The position numbers and the translations under genes are program-made. Below are positions 1 through 7,824 of a stretch of 14,084 bases of DNA, one piece after another. The notes below the pieces were generated by a model, which ran no database searches, was not told the DNA's origin, and saw only the letters and a program-made list of their open reading frames with translations. Source of the DNA: Neovahlkampfia damariscottae (lineage: Eukaryota; Heterolobosea; Selenaionea; Neovahlkampfiida; Neovahlkampfiidae); assembly GCA_016618085.1 (NCBI GenBank), contig JABLTG010000003.1:312001-326084 (forward strand), in the 5' to 3' direction. How positions within the stretch are numbered: position 1 is the stretch's first letter; each line of letters begins with the position of its first letter.

Positions 1-31
1 TTTCAAATTGTTCACTTGTTGTTTTGGTCAT
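1..31 (-). CDS. 5' tip of an unidentified gene, cut by the left window edge
   Basis: An ATG at 31-29 on the minus strand opens a frame of ten codons (MTKTTSEQFE) that runs off the left edge without a stop. The only support is position: it lies divergent to SBDS with 168 bp between the two ATGs, and an ATTGG/CCAAT element at 42-46 lies 10 nt upstream, as at most other starts in this window. Too little protein is visible to name a family. It could also be a chance ATG. Confidence 0.35.
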   Translation of the reverse strand, partial: MTKTTSEQFE

Positions 32-41
32 TTTGACTTGT

Positions 42-199
42 CCAATTGAATTCAAGGAAACTTTGGAATAGAATTTTATCATTTATTACTTATTTAAAGA
101 AAGATTTTCAAAGAGATCAATTTCAAATTTGAAATTGGTTTAGTTTAATTGACCAATTATTTTTCCGGAACATACAAAAACAACTTGTAGATAAAAGAG
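42..199. promoter_or_regulatory. divergent intergenic region with CCAAT boxes upstream of SBDS
   Basis: CCAAT occurs at 42-46 and 153-157 on the plus strand, and ATTGG at 134-138. The 153-157 copy (context GACCAATTA) is 42 nt upstream of the SBDS ATG. A perfect 20-nt palindrome at 118-137 lies between them. The NF-Y-like role is inferred from the motif and its recurrence upstream of other genes here; no transcription start is visible. Confidence 0.5.
118..137. repeat. 20-nt perfect palindrome
   Basis: CAATTTCAAATTTGAAATTG equals its own reverse complement. It sits in the promoter of SBDS. In such AT-rich DNA one palindrome of this length in 14 kb is not far from chance, so a regulatory role is only a possibility. 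The core word TTTGAAATT also appears in an inverted repeat at 4483-4520 upstream of another gene. Confidence 0.45.
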
Positions 200-1290
200 A
201 TGAGTAAAAACATTCAAACACCTGTAAATCAACAAAGAACCACAAATATTGTCGTAGTAAGGCTAAAAAAAGCTGGTATTAGATTCGAAATCGCTTGCTA
301 TCCAAACAAAGTAAACAAAAAAAAAAAATTAAAACTGTCTCTTAGGTTATGCAATACAGACAAAATATTGAAACCGAATTAAGTGAAGTATTACAAACAG
401 AATCTGTTTTTTATAATGTTTCTAAAGGAACTTTTGCAAAAAAAGAAGATTTAAAAACAGCATTTGGTAGTTTGACAGACAAAGAAATTTGTGAGTTGAT
501 TATAAAGAAAGGAGAATTACAAATTTCTCCAAAGGAACGTCAACTGGTTTATGATAGTCTATATAAAGATATATCAACAATAGTTGTCAATAAATGTATC
601 AATCCAGACACAAAAACACCATACACAGCAACACAAATTGAAAGAGAAATGAAAGACATGAATTTTAAAGTAAACCCAAATAAATCAGCAAAAGTTCAAG
701 CATTAGATTTGATAAAAAAATTGAAAGATAGAATTAACATTGAAAGAGCCAACATGAGAATTGAAGTGAACACTAAAAAACAAAGTGAAAAAATGTTAAA
801 AAAATTTTTTGAAGAAAATCAAATATCAATTGAAAAAAAAGAAGAAGAACTTGAATTACAAAGTTATTTAGTATTAATAGACCCTGGTGTTTTCAGAGAT
901 TTAGATAAATTTGTCACTTCAGTTTTAGGTGGTAAAGTAAACATTCAAGATTCATGTGTCACAAAAATTGGTGACATTCAAATTGATAAAGTTGATATGA
1001 AAGAAAATGATAAAACAGATGATAAAATTCAAGAAGAAGAAGAAGAAGAAGAAGATTCAAAAAAAAGCAAAAAAAAAAAAGAAACAAAAATTCAAGAAAA
1101 AAAAAATTCATCAGACGAAGAATTAGCAGAACTTGAAAAATTAAGCAAAAAGAAGAAAAAAAAGAAAAACAAAAAAGAAATTCAATATCAAGACGAAGAA
1201 GAAAAAGAATTAGTTGAACTTCCAAAATTCTCAGATTCTGATGAAGAAGATGGAAAAAGAAGAAAAAAAAAAGGAAAGAAAAAAAAATAA
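200..1290 (+). CDS. SBDS: SBDS-family ribosome maturation protein with a long charged tail
   Basis: Exons are 200-310 and 346-1290, giving 351 aa; the 35-nt intron 311-345 (GTAAAC...TTAG, phase 0) falls between NK and VMQ. Joining it restores the N-terminal SBDS fold: [31 protein letters not shown], then [17 protein letters not shown] and the helical middle domain with [12 protein letters not shown]. The C-terminal ferredoxin-like domain ends in the recognisable [13 protein letters not shown]. The family works with the GTPase EFL1 to evict eIF6 from pre-60S ribosomal subunits. The usual protein is about 250 aa. Here about 100 extra residues follow, alternating Glu/Asp runs (one of seven Glu) and Lys runs, with the last 15 residues mostly Lys/Arg. 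That tail could be a nuclear or nucleolar targeting or RNA-binding segment (inference). The TAA stop forms AATAAA and lies 3 nt from the stop of the convergent neighbour. Confidence 0.95.
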
Positions 1291-1299
1291 AAATTATTT
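1286..1299. terminator. overlapping 3' ends of SBDS and the convergent tetraspan gene
   Basis: The SBDS stop (1288-1290) and the minus-strand stop (1296-1294) are separated by 3 nt. On the plus strand the SBDS stop is embedded in AATAAA. Any 3' UTR of either mRNA must be antisense to the other gene's last exon. Poly(A) use is inferred from the hexamer. Confidence 0.5.
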
Positions 1300-2609
1300 A
1301 GTAGGATAATATTCTTTTTGTTTTTTCATAAATAGACAATCTGCAATGAATGTTGCTAAGCCACATGCACAATATCCAAAACAGAAACAGCAACCTATTA
1401 AAGCTATAAGTACATCAGGTATTCCTAAAGCTAAACCATATTCAATTGGAGTAATATTTCCAACAGTAGCAGTTATATTCTGTGGAAAAACTAAATAAAA
1501 GAAGTTACAAAAATAAAGTCAAACCAACTCTATCAATGGTAGGACTAAATTGTTAAAAAAAAATAATATTTGATAACTTACGCTGCTCCATAAGCAAATA
1601 GATACACCAAAGTTAAAATGGAAACTGAAATGATAAACTAAAAAAAATTATGTAAATAAGAATTTCTTTTTTTTCAAACTGCAACAGAGGAACCAATTCC
1701 AATTTTTGGAACATTAAAAGTACCTAAAACAATAGCTCCTATAAACATTGTTGGTAAAGTCAACAACATAAAAAATGCTTGAGCATATGGAGAGATAAAC
1801 CTGAATCCTTGAATAAAAAAAAGAGCAAGAACACCAAAGCATGCCAATAAACAACATATACTCAGACAAACAAGTCCACTTGCCAATATTATTCTTGTTA
1901 AAATACCTGTCCATGGTTGAGGCTTCTCAGTTCTTACTGTTTGACCTTGTGTAACTGTTGGTCTATATTGAGGTTGAGTTGGTTGGAATTGAGTTCCTTG
2001 AGATGTATTATTGCTAGAATTTGTGTTATTTGTTGTTGTTGTTGTAGTTGTAGTTGTCATAAATTGGTGATTCATTTTACTTCCATCAGAAAAACCTTGA
2101 TTCACAGGCATAAACTGTTGTTGTTGATTCACAGGCATAAACTGTGGTCGTTCAGCAACTGGCATAAACTGTGGTTGTTGTTGTTGTTGATTTATAGGCA
2201 TAAACTGAGGTTGTTGATTTATAGGCATAAACTGAGGTTGTTGATTTACAGGCACGAACTGAGGTTGATTAAATTGTGGTGGTTGATCATATCCAAATGA
2301 TGAACTTTGTTGTTGATTACCAAACGAACCTTGATTTTGAACTGTTCCAAATGAATTTTGAGTTTGTTGTTGATCATATCCAAATGAACCTTGGTTCTGT
2401 TGTTGTTGTTTAAAATCGGGCATTTGCATATTATCTTGTGGATAAACAAATTGGTCATTATTTGAACTCTCTGAATACGACACTGGAATTGGTAAACTAT
2501 TAACTGAAGGATAATCACCACCAACACCTTCTGGCATCATTGGATCACTTTGATAATACATATTATTGTTTGGAAGAGTAAAGTCATCATTTACTCCATC
2601 ACGGCTCAT
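1294..2609 (-). CDS. Gln-rich four-transmembrane protein (hypothetical)
   Basis: Four exons are inferred, read on the minus strand: 2609-1680, 1637-1582, 1544-1525 and 1490-1294, giving 400 aa. Introns are 42, 37 and 34 nt (donors GTTTGA, GTAAGT, GTTTGA; acceptors all TTAG) and phases agree throughout. The first ATG in frame is at 2609; the frame is open slightly further up but with no ATG. Residues 1-235 are low complexity, rich in Gln, Asn, Pro and Thr, with six or more copies of a QFMPVNQQ-like unit (about 110-175) and a poly-Thr run. Four hydrophobic helices follow, near 240-266, 277-297, 311-329 and 358-383. The loop between helices 3 and 4 carries two adjacent NIT glycosylation sequons, and helix 4 is Cys-rich. 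The topology resembles MARVEL or tetraspanin-like proteins, but I see no diagnostic motif. The Gln-rich part should be cytoplasmic if the NIT loop is outside (inference). Confidence 0.75.
2095..2275 (-). repeat. coding tandem repeat (QFMPVNQQ-like units)
   Basis: The word GGCATAAACTG, or a one-base variant of it, recurs every 26-37 nt on the plus strand. It encodes units of the form PQFMP(V/I)NQQ on the minus strand. Unit lengths vary by CAA codons, as expected from slippage. Confidence 0.85.
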
Positions 2610-2641
2610 CTTCAAGTTTGTTTGACTTAAAAAAGTATCTG

Positions 2642-2646
2642 ATTGG
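2642..2646 (-). promoter_or_regulatory. CCAAT box of the Gln-rich membrane protein gene
   Basis: ATCCAATCAGATA on the coding (minus) strand lies about 33 nt upstream of the ATG at 2609, in the 63-nt spacer after the coiled-coil gene. Orientation and sequence match the copies near other starts. The role is inferred. Confidence 0.5.
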
Positions 2647-2672
2647 ATGATTAACCAACAATAAACAGTTTT

Positions 2673-4454
2673 TTATTTTCTCATTATTGATACTTGAGGT
2701 TTTGATTTTTCTTTTAAATTTTCAATTTCTTTGTCAATTTCAGTTTCTTTTCCATCACCAAATCCAAATTTCTTCTTCAATGAAGAAACCACTTCATTAA
2801 GAGGAATCACTTTGTCAGCAACTTTTTTAATACCATTTAACAAACCAGTTTTTAATTTTTCTGGTATCATATTTTTTTTGACATCTTCTTTGGTAGCTTC
2901 AAATTCTTGAATCACTTTTTTTTCACATTCAATTAATTGAGAATACATTTCGCTATGTTCTTTCCAAAATTCAACATTTTCACCAGAATAATATACTCTT
3001 CCATCAATTTGTTCCCCAATGACTGATTCTTCAAATAGTTCATTCCTTTTGTTTTCAATTTCATTTTCATTGGATTTGATTTCATTGGTGATTGATAATA
3101 GATTTGTTGATTCTTTCTTCATTTGAGATTCAATATTCACTAATATTTCATTATTTTTTGAAACATCATTTTCTGATTCTTCAATTTTTTTATCAAGAGA
3201 ATGAATATCAATTGAGTCTTTCATGTTATTCAATTCATTCACATTCTTATCAAAATATGATTTTTCTTCATTTAATAAATGACAATTTTGAGTTTCTGAT
3301 TCAAGCTTAATTTCTAAATTCTTTCTTTTTTGAAGATTAATTTCAATTGAATTTTCAATATTTCTCAATGACAAATTTTCACTTTCCAAATTTTTCGAAA
3401 GCGTTTCTTGCTCTTTGCGTATCTCTTTGAGTTGAAAATCTTCATTTTTTAATTCTCTTTCATGAGATAATTGATTTCTTAAACATTCGTTTGATGATTC
3501 TTTATAACTTGATAATTTATTTTCCAAACTATTAATTCGATTTTGCACAACATCTCTTTCATTTTCTCTTGAAATATTGATATTTTTAGAAATCCATAAA
3601 ACGGAATGAGTTACTTTATAATCTTTCATTGAACTCATTTCAGATCTAAGCTTTTTTATTTCTTCAACAATATCATTGATCAACTGCTTTAACACATTTT
3701 GTTTTTCTTTAAATTTCATAATTTCAATTTTGCTCTTTGAAATAATTTCCAATTTTTCTTGAATTTCTATGTCAATATTATCCAAATGACTTTGCATTGA
3801 TTCTATTTTTTGACTAATTTCATTTCTTTTTTTTGTCAAAATTTCAAATTCGGTTATTGAAAGCTGAAGTTGTAAATTGACTTTTGAAATGACTCTTTGA
3901 AGAGATGAAATTTGAGATTTGATTTTTTCGAGTTCAAGGAGTCTATTTTGCATTTTTGAGTCAATATTTTTTATGAACACTTCAAGTTGTTTCTTTTCTT
4001 TGATCAATGAATTTTGTTGAATTTTCAACTTTTCGACTGTAGTTTGTTTTTCAACAAATTGAATTTTTAATTGATTTTTGTTCTCTTTCAATTGATTCAT
4101 TACATTATTTAACTTCTTTTTTTCATCCATTTTCTTTAATAGCTTTTGTTGAATTTCATTTTTTTCTTGTTGTTTTTTTTTGATTTTTTGTTTTTGAATT
4201 TCAAGTTTTTGTTCATTTTTCTCTTTTTCTTGTTGATGTTCAGTAATTTTTGTTTCTGAATTTTCTTTTTCTTTTTTATTCTTTTCTAAAGTAATTTGAA
4301 CTTCTGCAAGTTTTTCTTGAATTTCTTTGGTGATGTGATCTGTTGAAAGGAGATTATTAACAGCTGAGTTTAAAGCATTCATTCCTTTATCCTTTAAGAT
4401 TGGAACAAGTTCTGAAATCATTGTCCCTCCTGCTTGGGCGAATAAGACTTGCAT
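2673..4454 (-). CDS. long coiled-coil protein, function unknown
   Basis: A single uninterrupted exon encodes 593 aa, starting at the ATG at 4454 with a CCAAT box 21 nt upstream. After about 38 ordinary residues (MQVLFAQAGG, then an amphipathic stretch), residues from about 40 to 500 are almost entirely heptad-patterned and rich in Lys, Glu, Asn, Gln, Ile and Leu. This is a long parallel coiled coil with one interruption near KDYKVTHSVLWISKN (about residues 275-295). The last 110 residues leave the heptad pattern (GRVYYSGENVEFWKEHSEMY and a Gly/Lys-rich FGFGDGKE) and may form a small domain. No transmembrane segment is visible, and no motor or nuclease motif. Matches to SMC, golgin or tropomyosin-like proteins would mostly reflect composition. 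The stop lies inside AATAAA, 63 nt before the next gene's start. Confidence 0.85.
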   Translation of the reverse strand: MQVLFAQAGGTMISELVPILKDKGMNALNSAVNNLLSTDHITKEIQEKLAEVQITLEKNKKEKENSETKITEHQQEKEKNEQKLEIQKQKIKKKQQEKNEIQQKLLKKMDEKKKLNNVMNQLKENKNQLKIQFVEKQTTVEKLKIQQNSLIKEKKQLEVFIKNIDSKMQNRLLELEKIKSQISSLQRVISKVNLQLQLSITEFEILTKKRNEISQKIESMQSHLDNIDIEIQEKLEIISKSKIEIMKFKEKQNVLKQLINDIVEEIKKLRSEMSSMKDYKVTHSVLWISKNINISRENERDVVQNRINSLENKLSSYKESSNECLRNQLSHERELKNEDFQLKEIRKEQETLSKNLESENLSLRNIENSIEINLQKRKNLEIKLESETQNCHLLNEEKSYFDKNVNELNNMKDSIDIHSLDKKIEESENDVSKNNEILVNIESQMKKESTNLLSITNEIKSNENEIENKRNELFEESVIGEQIDGRVYYSGENVEFWKEHSEMYSQLIECEKKVIQEFEATKEDVKKNMIPEKLKTGLLNGIKKVADKVIPLNEVVSSLKKKFGFGDGKETEIDKEIENLKEKSKPQVSIMRK

Positions 4455-4680
4455 CGTTCTGTGGTTGTTTTTTGATTGGTCATTTGAAATTTATAAATAA
4501 CAAATTTTCGAAATTTCAAAATATTATTAGCAACTTCAAAGGAAATAATTCTTCTAGATCCAAAACTTCATAATTTCTTTCAAATATTTGGAAGCAACAT
4601 TTTTGATTCTTCAAAACCCAATTTTGAAAACATGAACATTTAATTTCATTTATCGAAAGAATTTTATTTCTAATTTTAAT
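4455..4680. promoter_or_regulatory. spacer with CCAAT box and inverted repeat upstream of the coiled-coil gene
   Basis: TGACCAATCAAAA on the minus strand (CCAAT core 4479-4475) is about 21 nt upstream of the ATG at 4454. An inverted repeat follows: TTTGAAATTT at 4483-4492 and AAATTTCAAA at 4511-4520, with an 18-nt loop. The remainder is plain AT-rich DNA that also holds the 3' end of the Ran-like gene, with AATAAA shortly after its stop. Confidence 0.45.
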
Positions 4681-5349
4681 TTAAAAATCATCTTCTGGCA
4701 TTGGAATTGAGCAATATAATTGTTCATCAAATAATTTGATCTTTTCACTGATTTCAGAATCTTCAATTTCAATTTCTTCATCAGCTGAAAATTCAAAATA
4801 AAGTTGTTGATCATTTAACAATTTTCTTGCAATATTCAACAAAGGTTCATAAATATTTGCCTGTGATTTTACTGAAATGGTGAAATAAGGAATATTCTTT
4901 TTTGCAGGGAAGACCATTTGTTTTGATTTAATTTTAGTTTCATTTTCCATATCAAATTTATTTCCACACATGACAATTGGGATATCATTGCAAACTCTAG
5001 TGATATCACGATACCAATTTGGTGTATTTTTGTATGTACATCTTGATGTCAAGTCAAACATGATGATAGCTGCATCAGATTCAAAGTAGTACCCGTCTCT
5101 TAAATATCCAAATTTTTCACTACCTGCAGGATTCCAGATGTTGAAGCAAATAGTTCCTCCTTTGTTTGTTTTGAAAATTATTTTGTGAACTTCGGTGGTT
5201 ATTGTTGAGATGTATTTCTTTTCAAATTCGTTTTTAAATAGTTGTTTGATGTATGAAGTTTTTCCAACACCAGCATCACCAGTTAGAATAATTTTGAATG
5301 TTGGAATGTCTTTTTGTTCTTTTTTTTCTGAAAATGTATCTTTTATCAT
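4681..5349 (-). CDS. Ran-like small GTPase with altered DxxGQ motif
   Basis: A single exon encodes 222 aa. It matches Ran throughout: the P-loop GDAGVGKTS (24-32), NEFEKKYISTITTEVH (switch I, Thr49 kept), EKFGYLRDGYY (switch II), AAIIMFDLTSRCTYKN, PNWYRDITRVCNDIPIV, GNKFD (129-133) and FTISVKS. It ends in an acidic PEDDF resembling Ran's acidic tail, with no prenylation cysteine. Ran carries cargo through nuclear pores and organises spindles using a GTP gradient. The oddity is the G3 motif. Ran has WDTAGQ; here it is WNPAGS (72-77), so the Mg-contacting Asp, the Thr and the catalytic Gln (Gln69 in human Ran) are all changed. Switch I also has Thr in place of the Gly of TLGVEVH. The protein may bind nucleotide but hydrolyse GTP poorly or not respond to RanGAP (inference). 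It is probably a paralogue, with the true Ran elsewhere. Confidence 0.9.
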   Translation of the reverse strand: MIKDTFSEKKEQKDIPTFKIILTGDAGVGKTSYIKQLFKNEFEKKYISTITTEVHKIIFKTNKGGTICFNIWNPAGSEKFGYLRDGYYFESDAAIIMFDLTSRCTYKNTPNWYRDITRVCNDIPIVMCGNKFDMENETKIKSKQMVFPAKKNIPYFTISVKSQANIYEPLLNIARKLLNDQQLYFEFSADEEIEIEDSEISEKIKLFDEQLYCSIPMPEDDF

Positions 5350-5568
5350 TATCTGTTATTGAACTAAAATTGAAAAATACTTTAATTTAAAGGTGTCATG
5401 GAGGAAGATGCAAAGGAAAAGGTAAACTTTGATGATTGGTTATTTTTTTCACCAATAATTTTAATTCTGTTTTTAATCTCAGTGATTTTTTGAGAAAAAC
5501 CAAAAATACGATTTTTATTATTCCAACATTTTCGACCAATCATCATTTTCCAAACTAAAAAAAAAACA
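5350..5568. promoter_or_regulatory. divergent promoter region between Ran-like gene and the 87-aa gene
   Basis: CCAAT cores lie at 5439-5435 (minus strand, TAACCAATCATC), 5452-5456 (plus) and 5536-5540 (plus, GACCAATCATC). The last is 28 nt upstream of the plus-strand ATG. The Ran-like and 87-aa genes thus share the nine-base word CCAATCATC, each on its own coding strand. A short ATG-started frame at 5398-5493 lies inside the spacer. Confidence 0.55.
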
Positions 5569-5832
5569 ATGGTAAAACTTGACTTCGTCAATCGTGTCGC
5601 AAAACAAAAAAGAAAATTTTTCGTAACAACAGTTGTTGCTATTGCTATTGGAGTTCCTTTCTATGAAGCGACACTCGGTTTATACGGAACATGGACAGGA
5701 AAAGAATTCAATAAAAAACTCGCAGCTGAAGGACAATATTATCAATGGCAAATGGTAGGAAAAGATATTATTCACGAAAAATATTCATCATCAATTGATA
5801 GCCTCAAATCATTCCATAAAAGAGATTCTTAA
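5569..5832 (+). CDS. 87-aa single-pass membrane protein, unknown
   Basis: The ATG at 5569 follows AAAAAACA and lies 28 nt after a CCAAT box. The 87-aa product has a basic N-terminus (VNRVAKQKRK), one hydrophobic helix at about residues 17-32 (FFVTTVVAIAIGVPFY), then a soluble tail with GLYGTWTGKEF and GQYYQWQMVGKD. Size, basic start and single helix are like small accessory subunits of mitochondrial inner-membrane complexes, but I recognise no family. The base composition is less AT-rich than the neighbouring membrane-protein gene, which supports real coding. The stop, TAAATAAA, combines stop and poly(A)-like hexamer. The convergent LMBD gene ends 7 nt away. Confidence 0.75.
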   Translation: MVKLDFVNRVAKQKRKFFVTTVVAIAIGVPFYEATLGLYGTWTGKEFNKKLAAEGQYYQWQMVGKDIIHEKYSSSIDSLKSFHKRDS

Positions 5833-5845
5833 ATAAATTTTATTT
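5830..5845. terminator. abutting 3' ends of the 87-aa gene and the LMBD gene
   Basis: Stops at 5830-5832 (+) and 5842-5840 (-) are 7 nt apart. AATAAA overlaps the stop on each strand: TAAATAAA on plus, AAATAAAA on minus. The 3' UTRs should be antisense to each other. Confidence 0.5.
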
Positions 5846-7485
5846 TTTTAAAATTATTTTTTTAAAACAAACAAACAATAAATTAAAAATGAAACCTGTG
5901 AAACTAGACACCAAAAACACATAAAAATGTATATTCCATTGAAAAAAAAATCTCAAAAAAGCGACATTTGAAACTACCAAATGAAAAAGAACTAAAGAAT
6001 AAGTGAATTGATTTTTTGAGGCTTTACCAGATATTTCTGAACTAAAAAGGTATGAATTGAACAGTTCAATGAAAAAATGTAATACTGAAATTGATAAAAT
6101 TAAAAATATTCCAGAGAACAATAAAAGATAACCTGTTGGTGTTTGTCGTTTCTTCAATAATGAAAAGCAATAAAAAAATGAAAAAAATTTCATAATTGAA
6201 TAAAAAATACACAAATATAAATGAAGCATAAACAATAACAAAAATATTCCAGAAATGAATGGAAATTTCTGAGTCAATGTCAATGAATCGATCCAATAAA
6301 AAAACGAACCTACAAAAGGAATCAAAGCTCCAACTTTGTTTGATGAATTAATGAATTGACTTACTTGGTGGATTTAAATTGGTTGCTGTAATTTGGATGA
6401 TAATCAAAATTGAAAAGATCAATGAAAGAAAACCAAAAATGAAGGAGAACAAATCAAATAAAATTGAATCTCCTCCTTTCTTGAATGCCAAATCAATCTT
6501 TCTCCATTTTTTTTCAGTTTTTTCAACTTCTAAAGCGAATTCTACCAATTTTTTATTATTTTGAAATGAAAGATAATCCAGTTCTCCTTGTTCTAATTTT
6601 GTTTTTAAATCTTTTCCTTTTTCCATCAAGTTCATAGTTACGTTCATCATTGTTTCTCTTTTGGATTTATAATTTTCGACTGTCATTCGTTTTTTTCTGT
6701 TGAATATTTTGAAAATCATAAAAAATGGGAATGAAAACATTCCAATTCCACCAAAAATGAATATATAAAACCATCCAATAAAATCTAAAATTCCAATAAA
6801 CACTGGAATTATTGAAACCCATTCAATTGTAAAAATTAACGTATTTGGTGATGCTCTACAGTTTTCATAGCACAATATTGCTTGATCCAAAGTTGAAAAT
6901 TCAACTCTTGTCGAGAAACTTTTGATTGAAATTTCTAAATTCCTGGTGACGAAATAAAACAAAACCAACAAAAAATAAAAAATTGATGAAATTGGAATTG
7001 AAATTAAAACTGAATATAAAGTACTATTCAAAGATGATATTGAAAATAAATCAATTTTCTTTTTGAGGATTTGATCTTTTGGTTTTCTTATTGACAATGA
7101 ATCGACAAAATAATAAATGATGGAAAAAGGTAAAATTGAAAAAGTAAAAAAAATCAAAAAACCAAAAAATACTTGATGAGAAATACCTTTTGAATTTAAA
7201 AACCCTTAAAAAACTTACCAAAAATCATTTCTAAATTTTTAAATTGAGTAGCAGAAATATTCAAAGGTAATATGAAAAATATTGAAAGACTGAAGAAAAT
7301 TGAGATCACCTAAAATTAAGGTTTTTTAAAAAAGTTACAGATATGAATTTTAAAACTAAATATTTTGAGTCTTCTTTTGAATATGAAAAATAACATTGAA
7401 AACAACATGAAAATAGATAAATAGCACAACTTCCAAAAATCAAAATGACAATAAAAATCACTTGGAAAATAATCTCTGAAATCAT
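5840..7485 (-). CDS. LMBR1/LMBD-family multipass membrane protein
   Basis: Four exons on the minus strand, 7485-7339, 7309-7219, 7186-6365 and 6333-5840, give 517 aa. Introns are 29, 32 and 31 nt (GTAACT, GTAAGT, GTAAGT donors; TTAG, AAAG, AAAG acceptors; phases 0, 1, 1). None of the pieces makes sense alone; joined they give about nine hydrophobic helices. Landmarks of the LMBR1-like family are an N-terminal helix, then SKEDSKYLVLKFIS leading into SLSIFFILPLNIS, the motif FGGIGMFSFPFF before a cytoplasmic basic stretch (IFKIFNRKKR), a cytosolic coiled coil (about 100 residues ending EKTEKKWRKID), then four C-terminal helices. Known relatives include lysosomal LMBRD1 (cobalamin export partner) and LMBR1/LIMR receptors. 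The subfamily is not resolved here. The final intron has an AAAG acceptor; an alternative acceptor 6 nt on keeps frame. The start ATG at 7485 is 60 nt after the upstream LYR gene's stop. Confidence 0.78.
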
Positions 7486-7545
7486 TTTTTTTCAATTTTG
7501 ATGATTTGGATAAATTTTCCAGTTTTATTTTTTTTCTTTCCTTTT

Positions 7546-7824
7546 TTAACAAATTCCTCCTAAATTTTTTGAATGCATTTCAACACCTAAATTTGTAAAT
7601 TAATTTTTTTTTTTTACCTTTCTTTTTTTTTTTTTTAATTTTAAAAAGAGTCTTACGTTATACATTTTTGACTTCATATCTTCATTGAATCCTTTTGGTT
7701 TTGTCGTGAATTCAATTCTCATTCTTCTTTTGAAATATTCTTTGTCTGTCATTGTTAGTTTTGTTTTTGCATCTCTTAAAATATTTCTGTATAATGACAA
7801 AATTTGTGTTTTTGTAACTTTCAT
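7546..7824 (-). CDS. LYR-motif mitochondrial protein with 4-nt microexon
   Basis: Exons are 7824-7657, 7621-7618 (4 nt, AAAG) and 7586-7546, giving 70 aa. Introns are 35 nt (GTAAGA...AAAG) and 31 nt (GTAAAA...TTTAG). The N-terminal LSLYRNILRDAK holds the LYR tripeptide at residues 11-13, followed by EYFKRRMRIEF, the conserved basic/Phe part of Complex1_LYR proteins. These bind acyl carrier protein in the mitochondrial matrix and help assemble respiratory complexes or Fe-S clusters; the specific member is unclear. With the microexon the C-terminus reads NKGVEMHSKNLGGIC, like the third helix of the family. Without it, removing the whole 70 nt gives VLKCIQKI and an early stop at 64 aa. The first ATG is at 7824; the frame is open upstream but lacks an ATG. 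It is divergent from COQ2 with 48 bp between the two start codons. Confidence 0.8.
7618..7621 (-). other. putative 4-nt microexon in the LYR gene
   Basis: The 70 nt between the clear donor (7656) and clear acceptor (7587) divide exactly into 35 nt + AAAG + 31 nt. Both parts start GTAA and end AG and match the intron size range of the window. Only inclusion of the AAAG keeps the last exon open to the TAA at 7546. A recursive-splice junction is the alternative reading. Confidence 0.55.

Noticed and set aside
1504-1520. Apparent one-base frameshift in an A5 run within the tetraspan gene
   Set aside because: Reading 1544-1294 as one exon would need an indel, but a 34-nt phase-1 intron (1524-1491, GTTTGA...TTTAG) with the same donor as the gene's first intron explains it without any error.
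5382-5591. Minus-strand frame of 69 codons between the Ran-like and 87-aa genes
   Set aside because: It begins with TTG rather than ATG, overlaps the start of the plus-strand gene and crosses CCAAT elements; no protein features support it.
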